Positions 17,671 to 25,706 are shown, counted from the stretch's first letter. The stretch: DNA of 32,250 nt from an uncultured Bacillota bacterium (GCA_947172355.1 CAMWBA010000015.1:1-32250), one strand, 5' to 3'. The notes: generated by a model not told the origin, from the letters alone. Made by a program: numbers and translations.

Positions 17671-18513
17671 ATGAAAAGCACGGCTTCTTTAGAGCGGTCC
17701 AGAAGGACCTCCACCATCCTCACCTATGTGGCTTTGATTTTCGGCGCTGTCATCATGGTGTTCCCCTTTGTGTGGATGATCCTCACCAGCTTCAAGACGG
17801 TAGAGGAGAGCATGATGGTCCCGCCTATCATCTTCCCCACCAGCCTGTCCCCGGCCAACTTCATCAAGGCCGTCACAAGCCTGCCCTTTACCAACCTGTA
17901 CCTCAACACCATTTTGATGGTGCTGTTCCGGGTGCTGTTCGCCATTTTGTTCAGCTCCATGGCGGGCTATGCCTTTGCCAAGCTGAACTTCCGGGGCAAA
18001 AATATCCTGTTCGGCATCGTGCTGCTCCAGATGTCCCTGCCCAGCCAAATCTTTATCATCCCCCAATACCAAATGGTGGCCAAGCTGGGAATGGCCAACA
18101 CCATCTTCGCCCTGGTTTTCCCCGGTCTGGTCAGCGCCTTCGGCGTGTTCTTCCTGCGCCAGACCTATATGGGCATCCCGACGGAGATCGGTGAGGCCGC
18201 CTATCTGGACGGCTGCAACCAGTGGCAGACCTTCTACAAGGTCATGTTCCCCCTCACCGGCACCTCGGTGGCCGCCCTGACCATCTTCACCGCCGTCTTT
18301 GCTTACGGCGACCTGATGTGGCCCCTGGTGGTCAACTCCGACCTGAACATGATGACCCTCTCCTCCGGTCTGGCCACCCTCCGCGGCCAGTTCAGCACCG
18401 ATTTCCCCACGCTGATGGCCGGTTCCCTGCTGGCAATGCTGCCTATGATCGTGCTGTATCTGATCTTCCAGCGCCAGTTTGTAGAAGGGATTGCCGGTAC
18501 TGGCGGCAAATAA
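17671..18513 (+). CDS. Sugar ABC transporter permease 2 (MsmG/MalG type)
   Basis: A 280-residue permease with six predicted helices and the EAA loop EIGEAAYLDGCNQWQTFYKVM. ATG 17671 lies seven bases after AAGGAGG; the TTG one codon earlier is a weaker option. It is the last transporter gene. A hairpin, a repeat copy and then the alpha-galactosidase follow on the same strand. Confidence 0.93.
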   Translation: MKSTASLERSRRTSTILTYVALIFGAVIMVFPFVWMILTSFKTVEESMMVPPIIFPTSLSPANFIKAVTSLPFTNLYLNTILMVLFRVLFAILFSSMAGYAFAKLNFRGKNILFGIVLLQMSLPSQIFIIPQYQMVAKLGMANTIFALVFPGLVSAFGVFFLRQTYMGIPTEIGEAAYLDGCNQWQTFYKVMFPLTGTSVAALTIFTAVFAYGDLMWPLVVNSDLNMMTLSSGLATLRGQFSTDFPTLMAGSLLAMLPMIVLYLIFQRQFVEGIAGTGGK

Positions 18514-18542
18514 TCCTCCTCCTTTTCTCTCTTTCCTGTGAA

Positions 18543-18575
18543 AACAGCCCCGGCACACAATGGGCCGGGGCTGTT
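18543..18575 (+). terminator. GC-rich hairpin after the permease genes
   Basis: A perfect 12 bp stem (18543-18554 with 18564-18575, loop of nine). The following bases, CCCCTATC, are not a U-run, so termination is uncertain. It may instead protect the 3' end of the transporter mRNA or allow partial read-through to the alpha-galactosidase. Confidence 0.55.
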
Positions 18576-18640
18576 CCCCTATCAACAAAATCCCACTCTA
18601 AAATTGGTGCGGATTTGTCACATATTTTTGGTGTTTCCTC

Positions 18641-18669
18641 TTGCCTCTTTGGCAAAAATTTCGTACAAT
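18641..18669 (+). promoter_or_regulatory. Possible promoter ahead of the alpha-galactosidase
   Basis: TTGCCT (18641-18646), a 17-base spacer and TACAAT (18664-18669). If used, the transcript has a leader of about 350 bases that contains repeat copy C. I see nothing else recognisable between 18576 and 18841. Confidence 0.35.
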
Positions 18670-18841
18670 CAGCCCGGATGCCGCAGCCAAAGCCGGCCGG
18701 TGCGGCACACGCCTTTTCCGTCCGCAGGCTATGGGCCCGCCGAGACACAGTGCGCGCTTTCGTCCTCGACCAGACAAGCTGCGTCCGCAAATGCCGCAGC
18801 GTTGAACCGGACCCTACAACCCTGTTCAACCTGCCCAACCA

Positions 18842-19001
18842 GGACCTGTTTGAACCTGTCAAAACGCCCAATCAGCGGATCTTTTCCGCCATACTTTGCC
18901 GATTTTCCTGAAAATATATCCCGTATTTCCAGGTCAAATCCGCTTCCTCCGGCGGAAAAATCCTTCGCTGCCGGTCCGATTGCCATGGTTCCAACAAGGC
19001 C
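18842..19001 (+). repeat. Interspersed ~160 bp repeat, copy C
   Basis: It starts GGACCTGTTTGAACC and ends GGTTCCAACAAGGCC. The reverse complement of the end matches the start at 12 of 15 positions, so the ends are terminal inverted repeats. Inside are potential small hairpins: TCCGC/GCGGA pairs near 18876-18890 and near 18947-18962, and CCTG-AAAATA paired with TATTTCCAGG near 18908-18934. It ends 28 bases before the alpha-galactosidase start, the same distance and orientation as copy A relative to atpB. Confidence 0.85.
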
Positions 19002-19029
19002 GATCCGAATTCTATCAGGGGGTGTCCCT

Positions 19030-21210
19030 ATGATCGTCATTGACCAAGAAAACAACGTATTTACTCTGCATACCCAAAATACCACCTATCAAATGAAAGC
19101 CGACCAGCACCGGGTCCTGCTCCACACCTACTACGGCGCCCGGATTGGCGGCGGCGATCTGTCCTATCTGATCCGCCGCGCCGACCGGGGCTTTTCCCCC
19201 AACCCCAACGAGGTAGGGGACAACCGGGACTATTCTCTGGACACCTTGCCCCAGGAGTATTCTACTTGCGGCGTGGGGGATTTCCGCCTGTCTTCCATTG
19301 AGTTTGAGCCGGAGGACGGCAGCCGTCTGGCCGACCTGCGGTATGTGGGCTATGAGCTGCGTCCCGGCAAATACGCTCTGGAGGGACTGCCCGCCTTTTT
19401 CGGCGGAACGGAGTGGGAAACTCTGGTGGTCTTTCTGGAGGACTCCGCCGCCGGCATGTCCGTGGAGCTTTTTTACGGTGTGCTGGAGGACTGCGACCTG
19501 ATTACCCGGGCGGTTCGGGTGGTCAACAAGGGGGATGGGACCGTCCGCCTGCGCCGGTGCGCCTCCCTTTGTCTGGACTTCCAGCGGGATGATCTGGACT
19601 TTATCACCTTTGACGGCTGCCACACCCTGGAGCGCAACCGAAACCGCTCTCCCCTGCGTCCCGGAGTACAGAGTATAGAGAGCGTTCGGGGCACCTCCAG
19701 CCACCACCACAACCCCTTCGTCATCCTCTGCGATCACCAGGCCAATGAGGACTATGGCCTGTGCTATGGCGCCATGCTGGTATACAGCGGCAACTTCCAG
19801 GCCGCTGCCGAACGCACCCAGCTGGAGAACAACCGTCTGCTCATAGGCGTCAACCCCTACCACTTCTGCTTCGACCTGGCTCCGGGGGAGAGCTTCACCG
19901 CCCCGGAAGCGGCGCTGGTCTGCTCCCCGGCTGGCTTTGGTCCGATGAGCCGGCAGTACCACCGGGCCATCCGGAACCACCTGATTCGCGACCCCTACCA
20001 GGGCAGGCGGAGGCCGGTGCTCATCAACAATTGGGAGGCCACCGAGTTTTCCTTCGACGCCTCCAAGCTGGTGGACATCGCCGCCTCCGCCGCCCCTCTG
20101 GGCATCGAACTGTTTGTCATGGACGACGGCTGGTTTGGTGCCCGTGACACCGACCGGAGCGGTCTGGGCGACTGGACGGTAAACCAGAAAAAGATTCCCG
20201 GCGGTCTGGAATCCCTGGTCCCCAAAATCAAGGAGCTGGGGATGTCCTTTGGGTTATGGATTGAGCCGGAGATGGTCAGCGAAAACAGCGACCTCTTCCG
20301 GGCCCATCCGGACTGGGCTCTGGGCGAGCCCCACCGCCCCCAGACCCGGGGCCGGTGTCAGCTGGTGCTGGATTTCTCCCGCAAGGAGGTCCGGGACCAC
20401 ATCTATACCGCCATCAAAACCATTTTGGACAGCGCTGACATCACCTATGTCAAGTGGGATATGAACCGCAGCCTGTCCGATGTGTGGTCTGCCGCTCTCC
20501 CCGCCCACCGGCAGGGAGAGGTCTTCCACCGCTATGTGCTGGGGGTCTATGATGTATTGGAGCGGCTGCACCAGGACTACCCCGACCTGCTCATTGAGGG
20601 CTGTTCCGGCGGCGGCGGACGCTTTGACGCCGGAATGCTCTATTACACCCCCCAGATCTGGTGCAGCGACAACACCGACGCCATCGACCGCCTGCGCATC
20701 CAATACGGCACCTCCTTCTGCTACCCCGTCTCTTCCATGGGGGCCCATGTCTCCGCCGTCCCCAACGGCCAGACAGGCCGCCGGGTATCCATGGAGACCC
20801 GAGGGGTGGTCGCCATGAGCGGCACCTTTGGCTATGAGATGGACCTGAACCAATGCACCCAGGAGGAGCGGGAGACCATCCGCCGGCAGACGGCCTTTTT
20901 CAAAGAACATTACGACCTGATCCAGCAGGGGGACTACTACCGCCTGACCGATCCCTTCACCGACTCCCTCACCGCCTGGGCGCAGGTGTCCGCCGACCGG
21001 CGGGAGGCATTGATTTCCCTGGTCTCCGGAACGGTCCATGCCGCCGCTCCGTTCCGCGCCCTTCGTCTCAAGGGGCTGGACTCGGCACGCTCCTATCAGA
21101 TTAACGGCGAGGGCAGCTTCCCCGGCGATGTGCTGATGGAGGCGGGCTATCCCCTGCCCCTGTTCTGGGACGACTATTCCTGCATGCAGCTCTACCTCCA
21201 AGCCCTGTAG
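19030..21210 (+). CDS. Alpha-galactosidase (GH36)
   Basis: A 726-residue cytosolic enzyme that hydrolyses alpha-1,6-galactosides such as melibiose and raffinose. The catalytic motifs are YVKWDMNR with nucleophile Asp477 and IWCSDNTDAIDRL with acid/base Asp547, almost the same positions as in Geobacillus AgaA-type enzymes. The N-terminal beta-sandwich domain occupies about 1-310, then the barrel (NNWEATEF, FVMDDGWFG, GLWIEPEMVS). There is no signal peptide. The frame is open 164 codons further upstream through repeat copy C, but the family-like N-terminus starts at ATG 19030, with AGGGGG seven bases before it. It fits the transporter operon upstream. Confidence 0.96.
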   Translation: MIVIDQENNVFTLHTQNTTYQMKADQHRVLLHTYYGARIGGGDLSYLIRRADRGFSPNPNEVGDNRDYSLDTLPQEYSTCGVGDFRLSSIEFEPEDGSRLADLRYVGYELRPGKYALEGLPAFFGGTEWETLVVFLEDSAAGMSVELFYGVLEDCDLITRAVRVVNKGDGTVRLRRCASLCLDFQRDDLDFITFDGCHTLERNRNRSPLRPGVQSIESVRGTSSHHHNPFVILCDHQANEDYGLCYGAMLVYSGNFQAAAERTQLENNRLLIGVNPYHFCFDLAPGESFTAPEAALVCSPAGFGPMSRQYHRAIRNHLIRDPYQGRRRPVLINNWEATEFSFDASKLVDIAASAAPLGIELFVMDDGWFGARDTDRSGLGDWTVNQKKIPGGLESLVPKIKELGMSFGLWIEPEMVSENSDLFRAHPDWALGEPHRPQTRGRCQLVLDFSRKEVRDHIYTAIKTILDSADITYVKWDMNRSLSDVWSAALPAHRQGEVFHRYVLGVYDVLERLHQDYPDLLIEGCSGGGGRFDAGMLYYTPQIWCSDNTDAIDRLRIQYGTSFCYPVSSMGAHVSAVPNGQTGRRVSMETRGVVAMSGTFGYEMDLNQCTQEERETIRRQTAFFKEHYDLIQQGDYYRLTDPFTDSLTAWAQVSADRREALISLVSGTVHAAAPFRALRLKGLDSARSYQINGEGSFPGDVLMEAGYPLPLFWDDYSCMQLYLQAL

Positions 21211-21240
21211 CCTTTCCTTTTCGCAGCCATATAGCGCAGA

Positions 21241-21275
21241 AAAGAGGTGACCGAACACCGGTCACCTCTTTTTTT
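21241..21275. terminator. Bidirectional terminator between convergent genes
   Basis: A 12-13 bp stem (21241-21253 with 21259-21271) is followed by TTTTTTT on the plus strand, and by CTTTTCTG on the minus strand. It separates the alpha-galactosidase from the converging AraC gene. Confidence 0.88.
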
Positions 21276-22128
21276 GTATTTGATTCCGGGCTCGCCATTC
21301 CCGGGGGGAAACTCCATATCGTTTTTTGAACGCCCGGGAAAAATGGAGCTGGTTCGGGTAGCCGCACATATAAGAGATGTCCCCGATGGAATTGTTGGTC
21401 CCCTTCATCATGTCCGCCGCTTTGGACAGCCGCAGGCGGATAAGAAATTCTTGGGGCGGACAGCCCATATTTTCCTTAAAAATCTTGCTGAAATAACTCC
21501 GATTCAGCTTGCACACATCGGCCAGGTCCTCAATGGTAATCTCACGGGGATAGTTGCGCTCCATATAGGTGATGGCCTCTTGGATGTAGAAGTCCCGCAG
21601 CTGGCCCCCCTTCAGCTCCCGGCGGGTGGCCGAAGTGGTCATCAAGCCGTCCAAAAACAGACACAGGTGGCCAATCAGATGGAGGGGGGATGCCTCTGTA
21701 TGTTCCACAATGTAAAGCATCCGGTCCCGAAGCCCATCCCCCTGGGCTTGGCTCAGGGGGCGGTAGATGGGCTGGGACGGGCCCAGCCCGGCGCTGTCGA
21801 TATATTCCGCTGCCCGCAGGCCGTCAAATTCCAGCCAGACGTATTTCCATGGGGCCGCTTTATGGGCCGCATAGGTGGTAACCTGTTCAGGGCAGATCAA
21901 AAACCCCTCGCCCTCCCCCAGCGTATAGGTATGGGTTACGCCTTCCACATCTTCGCAGTCCAGCTTCCCCTGCCCGGAGATTACATAGTGAAATAGATAG
22001 TGGTTGCGCACAAAGGGGCCAAAGGAGTGGAGGGGGGCGCACTGCTCCCAGCCATACTGATAAAGGCGCAGATCCAAAAAGTTCTCGTTGGGGAACACAG
22101 AGAATGAAAAATCGTCCACAGGGCACAT
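21262..22128 (-). CDS. AraC-family regulator with N-terminal cupin domain
   Basis: A 288-residue protein. The N-terminal sugar-sensing cupin is visible as RNHYLFHYVISGQGKLDCED and GEGEGFLICPEQVTTYAA. The C-terminal two helix-turn-helix motifs are IEDLADVCKLNRSYFSKIFKENMG and IGDISYMCGYPNQLHFSRAFKKRYGVSPREW. This resembles RafR/MsmR-type regulators of alpha-galactoside genes. It converges on the alpha-galactosidase, so it may control that gene or the transporter. AGGAAGCGAGG precedes ATG 22128. The 238 bases upstream (22129-22366) are AT-rich; I see no clear promoter or repeat there. Confidence 0.9.
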   Translation of the reverse strand: MCPVDDFSFSVFPNENFLDLRLYQYGWEQCAPLHSFGPFVRNHYLFHYVISGQGKLDCEDVEGVTHTYTLGEGEGFLICPEQVTTYAAHKAAPWKYVWLEFDGLRAAEYIDSAGLGPSQPIYRPLSQAQGDGLRDRMLYIVEHTEASPLHLIGHLCLFLDGLMTTSATRRELKGGQLRDFYIQEAITYMERNYPREITIEDLADVCKLNRSYFSKIFKENMGCPPQEFLIRLRLSKAADMMKGTNNSIGDISYMCGYPNQLHFSRAFKKRYGVSPREWRARNQIQKKR

Positions 22129-22366
22129 CCTCGCTTCCTAGCTCACAGATATCCCAATTCCCATTTGCTTTCCCATGCTTAAACTTTTCTATAATGCCGC
22201 CCTGTGAATCCAGAAGCAGAGTTGGGAGCTGTGGATGGCTGCCGAGTTAAATTAAGATGCCATATCATATCACACTTCCCACTGAAATCCAACTAAAAAA
22301 TCAAATTTTCAGAAATTTTTTCCATTCTATCCTCTCTCCCTCAACGGCACAACCGCGGCAGCCATC

Positions 22367-23152
22367 TCAGCCGCTGATTCCCAGCGCCCGCAAACTTAAC
22401 AAAACCGCTCCCAGCACCGTGAGCACACCGCCCATAGCCCGGTTCAGCACTTCCGGCGCCGCCCGGTTGGCAAACCTGGCGGCAAGCCGCGCCCACAGCA
22501 GGGTAAAGGCTATGCACAGCACCAGCAGCAGCACATCCGGCGCACCGCCAATGGCAAAGTGAGACAGTGCGCCGGTGGCAGCGGTAAAGGTCATAATAAA
22601 CACGCTGGTGCCTACAGCGGTCTTCAGCTCGTAGCCCAAAGCACTGGTGAGAATAAACAACATCATCATACCGCCTCCGGCCCCGATAAAGCCGCAGATA
22701 AACCCAATCACAGCGCCCCCTGCCAGCGACTGAACCAGCCGTTTTGGGGCACTGACGGCCTCCATGCTCTCCCGGGTGGTCATAACCGGCTTGACCAGAA
22801 ATTTCACCCCCAGCAGCAGAAGCATCCAAGTGGAAAAACTCCCCATCGTCTGGTTTGGAACCTGGCTGGACACCCAGCTTCCCACCAGGGTGAAGGCAAG
22901 CACCGAGCCCATCATCACCAGGCCATTTTTGACATCCAGATTTTTGTTTTTGTGATAGGTATAGGCGGATATGGCGCTGGCCAGCACATCCGAGGCCAGC
23001 GCAATGCCGATGGCCTGGTAAGCCTCCACCCCCAGCATCCCCACCAGCATGGGGGTAATCACAGCGGCTGCGCTCATTCCCGCAAAACCAGTACCCAGTC
23101 CGGCCCCCATCCCGGCAAAAAAGCAGACAAGTACCGTTAACAACAGTTTCAT
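22367..23152 (-). CDS. TauE/SafE-family membrane permease
   Basis: A 261-residue polytopic protein with the family's two repeated blocks of membrane helices. The first has GAGLGTGFAGMSAAAVITPML and the second AVIGFICGFIGAGGGMMMLFILT. The Gly-rich GxGxGF and GFIGAGGG motifs are characteristic. Such proteins export or import sulfite, sulfoacetate or other organosulfur anions; the substrate is not evident. It lies 50 bases after a MarR gene on the same strand, with AAGGAG eight bases before its ATG, so the regulator probably controls it. Confidence 0.88.
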   Translation of the reverse strand: MKLLLTVLVCFFAGMGAGLGTGFAGMSAAAVITPMLVGMLGVEAYQAIGIALASDVLASAISAYTYHKNKNLDVKNGLVMMGSVLAFTLVGSWVSSQVPNQTMGSFSTWMLLLLGVKFLVKPVMTTRESMEAVSAPKRLVQSLAGGAVIGFICGFIGAGGGMMMLFILTSALGYELKTAVGTSVFIMTFTAATGALSHFAIGGAPDVLLLVLCIAFTLLWARLAARFANRAAPEVLNRAMGGVLTVLGAVLLSLRALGISG

Positions 23153-23202
23153 AACAAGTTCTCCTTTCTATCCTCCCACAATCGCTGGCGGGCTGAAGCC
23201 CG

Positions 23203-23646
23203 TTAAGGACGGCACCGCGCATTCAGCGCGGACTCCAAATTCCGTTGAATCCGGCCCATCAGCCGTCTCAGCGCTTCCCGGTCCTGGGAGGAGAAATCCT
23301 GAACTAAGATACGTCCAAATTCCTCCTGTCCCTGGCAGCCCAGTTCCACCGTTGGAGCGGCAGCGGCCGTGAGGGTCAGATGTTCCACCCGGCGGTCCGT
23401 CTCGTCGGTACGGCGCTGAAGAAACCCTTTTCGTTCCAAACTGCGTATCCCCACCGACACATTGGACTTGGCCAGCCGGCGCAGGGAAACGATGTGGGAG
23501 GCGGTATCGCAGTCTGGATTGTTGGCCAGAAAAAGGAGGATATCCAGTTCTGCCTGGGTCAGCCCCGCCGCCTCTCGGGCCGGCAGCAGCAGTTGATGAT
23601 ACAGCCGTCCTGCACTTTCGTAATACGATAAAACCTCAAGATGCAT
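23203..23646 (-). CDS. MarR-family transcriptional regulator
   Basis: A 147-residue winged-helix protein with LTQAELDILLFLANNPDC, SLRRLAKSNVSVGIRSLERKG and the wing RTDETDRRVEHLTLT. ATG 23646 follows GGAGGGG; the frame is open further upstream only through the promoter. It heads a two-gene unit with the TauE/SafE permease. A 15-base inverted repeat between the promoter and the ribosome site suggests that it represses itself and the permease. Confidence 0.9.
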   Translation of the reverse strand: MHLEVLSYYESAGRLYHQLLLPAREAAGLTQAELDILLFLANNPDCDTASHIVSLRRLAKSNVSVGIRSLERKGFLQRRTDETDRRVEHLTLTAAAAPTVELGCQGQEEFGRILVQDFSSQDREALRRLMGRIQRNLESALNARCRP

Positions 23647-23661
23647 AGTCCCCTCCAAATA

Positions 23662-23709
23662 GTTATAATTCATAACCATTAGAATAGCACTCCCGCCGTC
23701 CAAAGTCAA
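23662..23709 (-). promoter_or_regulatory. Promoter and operator of the marR-tauE unit
   Basis: On the minus strand, TTGACT (23704-23709), a 17-base spacer and TATTCT (23681-23686). Just downstream, over the expected transcription start, GTTAT and ATAAC form an inverted pair with a five-base centre (23662-23676). This is a typical place for a MarR operator. Confidence 0.65.
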
Positions 23710-23827
23710 GAGCGGCGGGAAATCTTTTTGGGTTCCTCTCCTCCGACAAGGGAGCACCAGCTGGAAGCTGGACCGAAAAGTCTTGTGGGGCAGACAGCAA
23801 CCGACAAAAAGGGCGCAGGGCTTGTCC

Positions 23828-23833
23828 TATAAT
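23828..23833 (+). promoter_or_regulatory. Possible -10 element of the spoIIA operon
   Basis: An exact TATAAT lies 45 bases before the spoIIAA start. No good -35 stands 16-18 bases upstream. In Bacillus this operon uses sigma-H; I could not identify a convincing sigma-H promoter here. Confidence 0.3.
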
Positions 23834-23877
23834 GAACTGGAAAATAATGGGATATACCCAAGAGAGGAGCAGGTATC

Positions 23878-24183
23878 ATGCCGGTGACCTGTAAGGAGGA
23901 AAACCGCCGCCTGACCGCGGCGGTCACTGGAGAATTAGATCACCATGGGGCCAGGGCGGTGATGGAGGAGCTGGACCGCCGCATTGACCTGGCCCAGCCC
24001 CGAGAACTGACCCTGGACCTGAGCGGCCTGACCTTTACCGACAGCTCCGGTATCGCTGTATTGCTCCGGGCTCACCGCCGGATGGGGCAGGTACGGGGTG
24101 TCATGCGGGTGGTAAGCACCCCCGACCAGGCGGGCAAGGTGTTTCAAGCGGCCGGACTGGAACGAATCATCCGGTTTGAGTAA
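23878..24183 (+). CDS. spoIIAA: Anti-sigma F factor antagonist
   Basis: A 101-residue STAS-domain protein. The phosphorylation segment FTDSSGIAVLL carries Ser56 and Ser57, equal to the DSSG site of Bacillus SpoIIAA. In the forespore the unphosphorylated form binds SpoIIAB and frees sigma-F. AAGAGAGGAG precedes the ATG. It is the first gene of the classic spoIIAA-spoIIAB-sigF set, strong evidence of a spore-forming lineage. Confidence 0.95.
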   Translation: MPVTCKEENRRLTAAVTGELDHHGARAVMEELDRRIDLAQPRELTLDLSGLTFTDSSGIAVLLRAHRRMGQVRGVMRVVSTPDQAGKVFQAAGLERIIRFE

Positions 24184-24185
24184 CC

Positions 24186-24208
24186 AGCCCTCCCTGACCG
24201 GGAGGGCT
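24186..24208 (+). other. Hairpin in the spoIIAA-spoIIAB spacer
   Basis: AGCCCTCCC and GGGAGGGCT form a perfect 9 bp stem with a five-base loop directly after the spoIIAA stop. No U-run follows. The 124-base spacer is long for this operon; the hairpin could act as a partial attenuator or mRNA stabiliser. Confidence 0.5.
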
Positions 24209-24307
24209 CTGCCCAGGTGCTGTTTGAGCCATGGGGTATGCGTTTGCCCCTTCGGGAGTACCCCGCATCCTTCACGCAGCCCCAATTCCAAGAAAGGACC
24301 GATACAT

Positions 24308-24745
24308 ATGAAAATTGAAAATCATGTGACGTTGGAGTTCCCCAGCCGCTCCGCCAACGAGGGTTTTGCCCGGACGGCGGCGGCCTGCTTTGCTGCCCAG
24401 CTGGACCCCACCTTAGAGGAGGTCAATGATATTAAAACCGCCGTCAGCGAGGCGGTAACAAACGCCATCGTCCACGCGTATCCAGATATTTTGGGAAAAA
24501 TCGTCCTCAGACTGCGCATTCGAGAGGACCATGCTCTGGAAATCACAGTTAAGGACTGGGGGGTGGGCATCGCCGACGTAGACCAGGCCAGAACACCTCT
24601 GTTTACCACCGGCAGTGAGGAGCGCTCCGGCATGGGCTTTACCATCATGGAGAGCTTTATGGATACCTTGAAGGTTCGTTCCGCCCCCGGCAGGGGCACC
24701 ACCGTCACCATGGTGCGGAGGATTGCCCGCCGGGCTGGCCGGTGA
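24308..24745 (+). CDS. spoIIAB: Anti-sigma F factor, serine kinase
   Basis: A 145-residue GHKL-type ATPase. The N box is SEAVTNAIVHAYPD, the G1 box VKDWGVGIADVDQA and the G2 region TGSEERSGMGFTIMESFMD. It binds and holds sigma-F and phosphorylates SpoIIAA. ATG 24308 follows AAAGGA; the longer open frame from 24176 covers the spacer hairpin and is rejected. Its stop overlaps the sigF start by four bases (GTGA). Confidence 0.96.
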   Translation: MKIENHVTLEFPSRSANEGFARTAAACFAAQLDPTLEEVNDIKTAVSEAVTNAIVHAYPDILGKIVLRLRIREDHALEITVKDWGVGIADVDQARTPLFTTGSEERSGMGFTIMESFMDTLKVRSAPGRGTTVTMVRRIARRAGR

Positions 24746-25455
24746 GCGCCCCGCTGTCCGGCCCGGATCTGTTTCAGGCCGCCCGGGAGGGGGACAGCGC
24801 CGCCTGTGAGCAGGTACTGTTAGAAAACAATGGTCTGATCTGGAGCGTAGTGCGCCGGTACTACGGGCGCGGCGTGGAGCCGGACGATCTGTACCAGCTG
24901 GGCTGTCTGGGGTTTCTCAAAGCGGTCCAGGGCTTTGACCCCGATTTCGGCACCCAGTTCTCCACCTACGCCGTCCCCAAAATCGCCGGGGAAATACGTC
25001 GATTTCTTCGGGACGACGGCCCTGTCAAGGTGAGCCGCGGACTAAAAGAGCGCGGCTCAGGCGTCCGTGCCGCCCGAGCCCGGCTGTCCGCCGTCCTGGG
25101 GCGGGAGCCCACCTTGTCCGAACTGGCGGAGGACACCGGTCTGTCTCCCGAAGACATCGCCGCCGCTGAGACAGCCATCGAACCGGTGGTATCCCTCCAG
25201 ACGGAGACGGGGACGGACGGCCTCACCCTGGAAGGAATGCTCACCACCGGGAACGAGGAAGAACATATGGTGGAACGGCTCACCCTGCGCACCGCCATCA
25301 CCGCCCTGCCCGACCGGGAACAGCAGGTTCTGCTCCTGCGCTATTACCGGGGGATGACCCAAACCAACACCGCCCGGATCTTAGGGGTGTCCCAGGTGCA
25401 GGTGTCCCGCCTGGAGCGGCGGGCGCTGGACAAACTGCGCAAAGAGCTGGTGTAG
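24742..25455 (+). CDS. sigF: RNA polymerase sigma-F factor
   Basis: A 237-residue sporulation sigma factor of the SigB/F/G group. Region 2 is IWSVVRRYYGRGVEPDDLYQ with LGCLGFLKAVQGFDPDFG, region 3 is around GREPTLSELAEDTGLSPEDI, and the region 4 helix-turn-helix is MTQTNTARILGVSQVQVSRL. It starts at GTG 24742, inside the spoIIAB stop, so translation is coupled. It directs early forespore transcription. The operon ends in a cluster of hairpins. Confidence 0.96.
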   Translation: MSAPLSGPDLFQAAREGDSAACEQVLLENNGLIWSVVRRYYGRGVEPDDLYQLGCLGFLKAVQGFDPDFGTQFSTYAVPKIAGEIRRFLRDDGPVKVSRGLKERGSGVRAARARLSAVLGREPTLSELAEDTGLSPEDIAAAETAIEPVVSLQTETGTDGLTLEGMLTTGNEEEHMVERLTLRTAITALPDREQQVLLLRYYRGMTQTNTARILGVSQVQVSRLERRALDKLRKELV

Positions 25456-25460
25456 TGTGG

Positions 25461-25705
25461 TTGGGCTCCGCCCAAACCTGCCAGGGCTCTGCCCTGGACC
25501 CAGCAGGGGCTTTGCCCCTGCACCCCACCGCCCTTTGAAAAGGGCGGCCCGAAACTTTTTCCTTTTTTCATCGGGCCGCAAATGCAAGGAGCACTGCCCG
25601 GCAGGGCGGTATTCCCCCAAGAAGATGCAAGGACCGCCGCCCATTGGGCGGCATCCCCCCAAAAGATACAAACGGACCGCCGTCCGGTTGGGCGGCGGTC
25701 CGTTT
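25461..25705. repeat. Cluster of six to eight strong hairpins between sigF and the CofE-like gene
   Basis: Successive perfect inverted repeats: 25461-25475 (TTGGGC stem), 25481-25497 (CCAGGGC stem), 25503-25521 (GCAGGGGC stem), 25528-25547 (CCGCCCTT stem), 25545-25578 (CGGCCCGA stem, competing with the previous one), 25636-25652 (GCCGCCC stem) and 25670-25705 (13 bp stem). The first three share a pattern of a G-run, CTCC, CTCT or CTTT, and a C-run. The fourth is followed by a T-rich stretch (25556-25568) and can terminate sigF. The last, with TTTGTATCTTTT on the minus strand, can terminate the gene at 25707. Confidence 0.8.
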
Positions 25706-25706
25706 C

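Noticed and set aside
18538-19029. A 164-codon N-terminal extension of the alpha-galactosidase frame
   Set aside because: It covers the transporter hairpin and repeat copy C, has no GH36 similarity, and a family-like start with a ribosome site exists at 19030.
23761-23877. A sigma-H promoter for the spoIIA operon
   Set aside because: AGGGCTT and GAACT near 23817-23838 only loosely resemble the sigma-H elements, so no call was made beyond a lone TATAAT.
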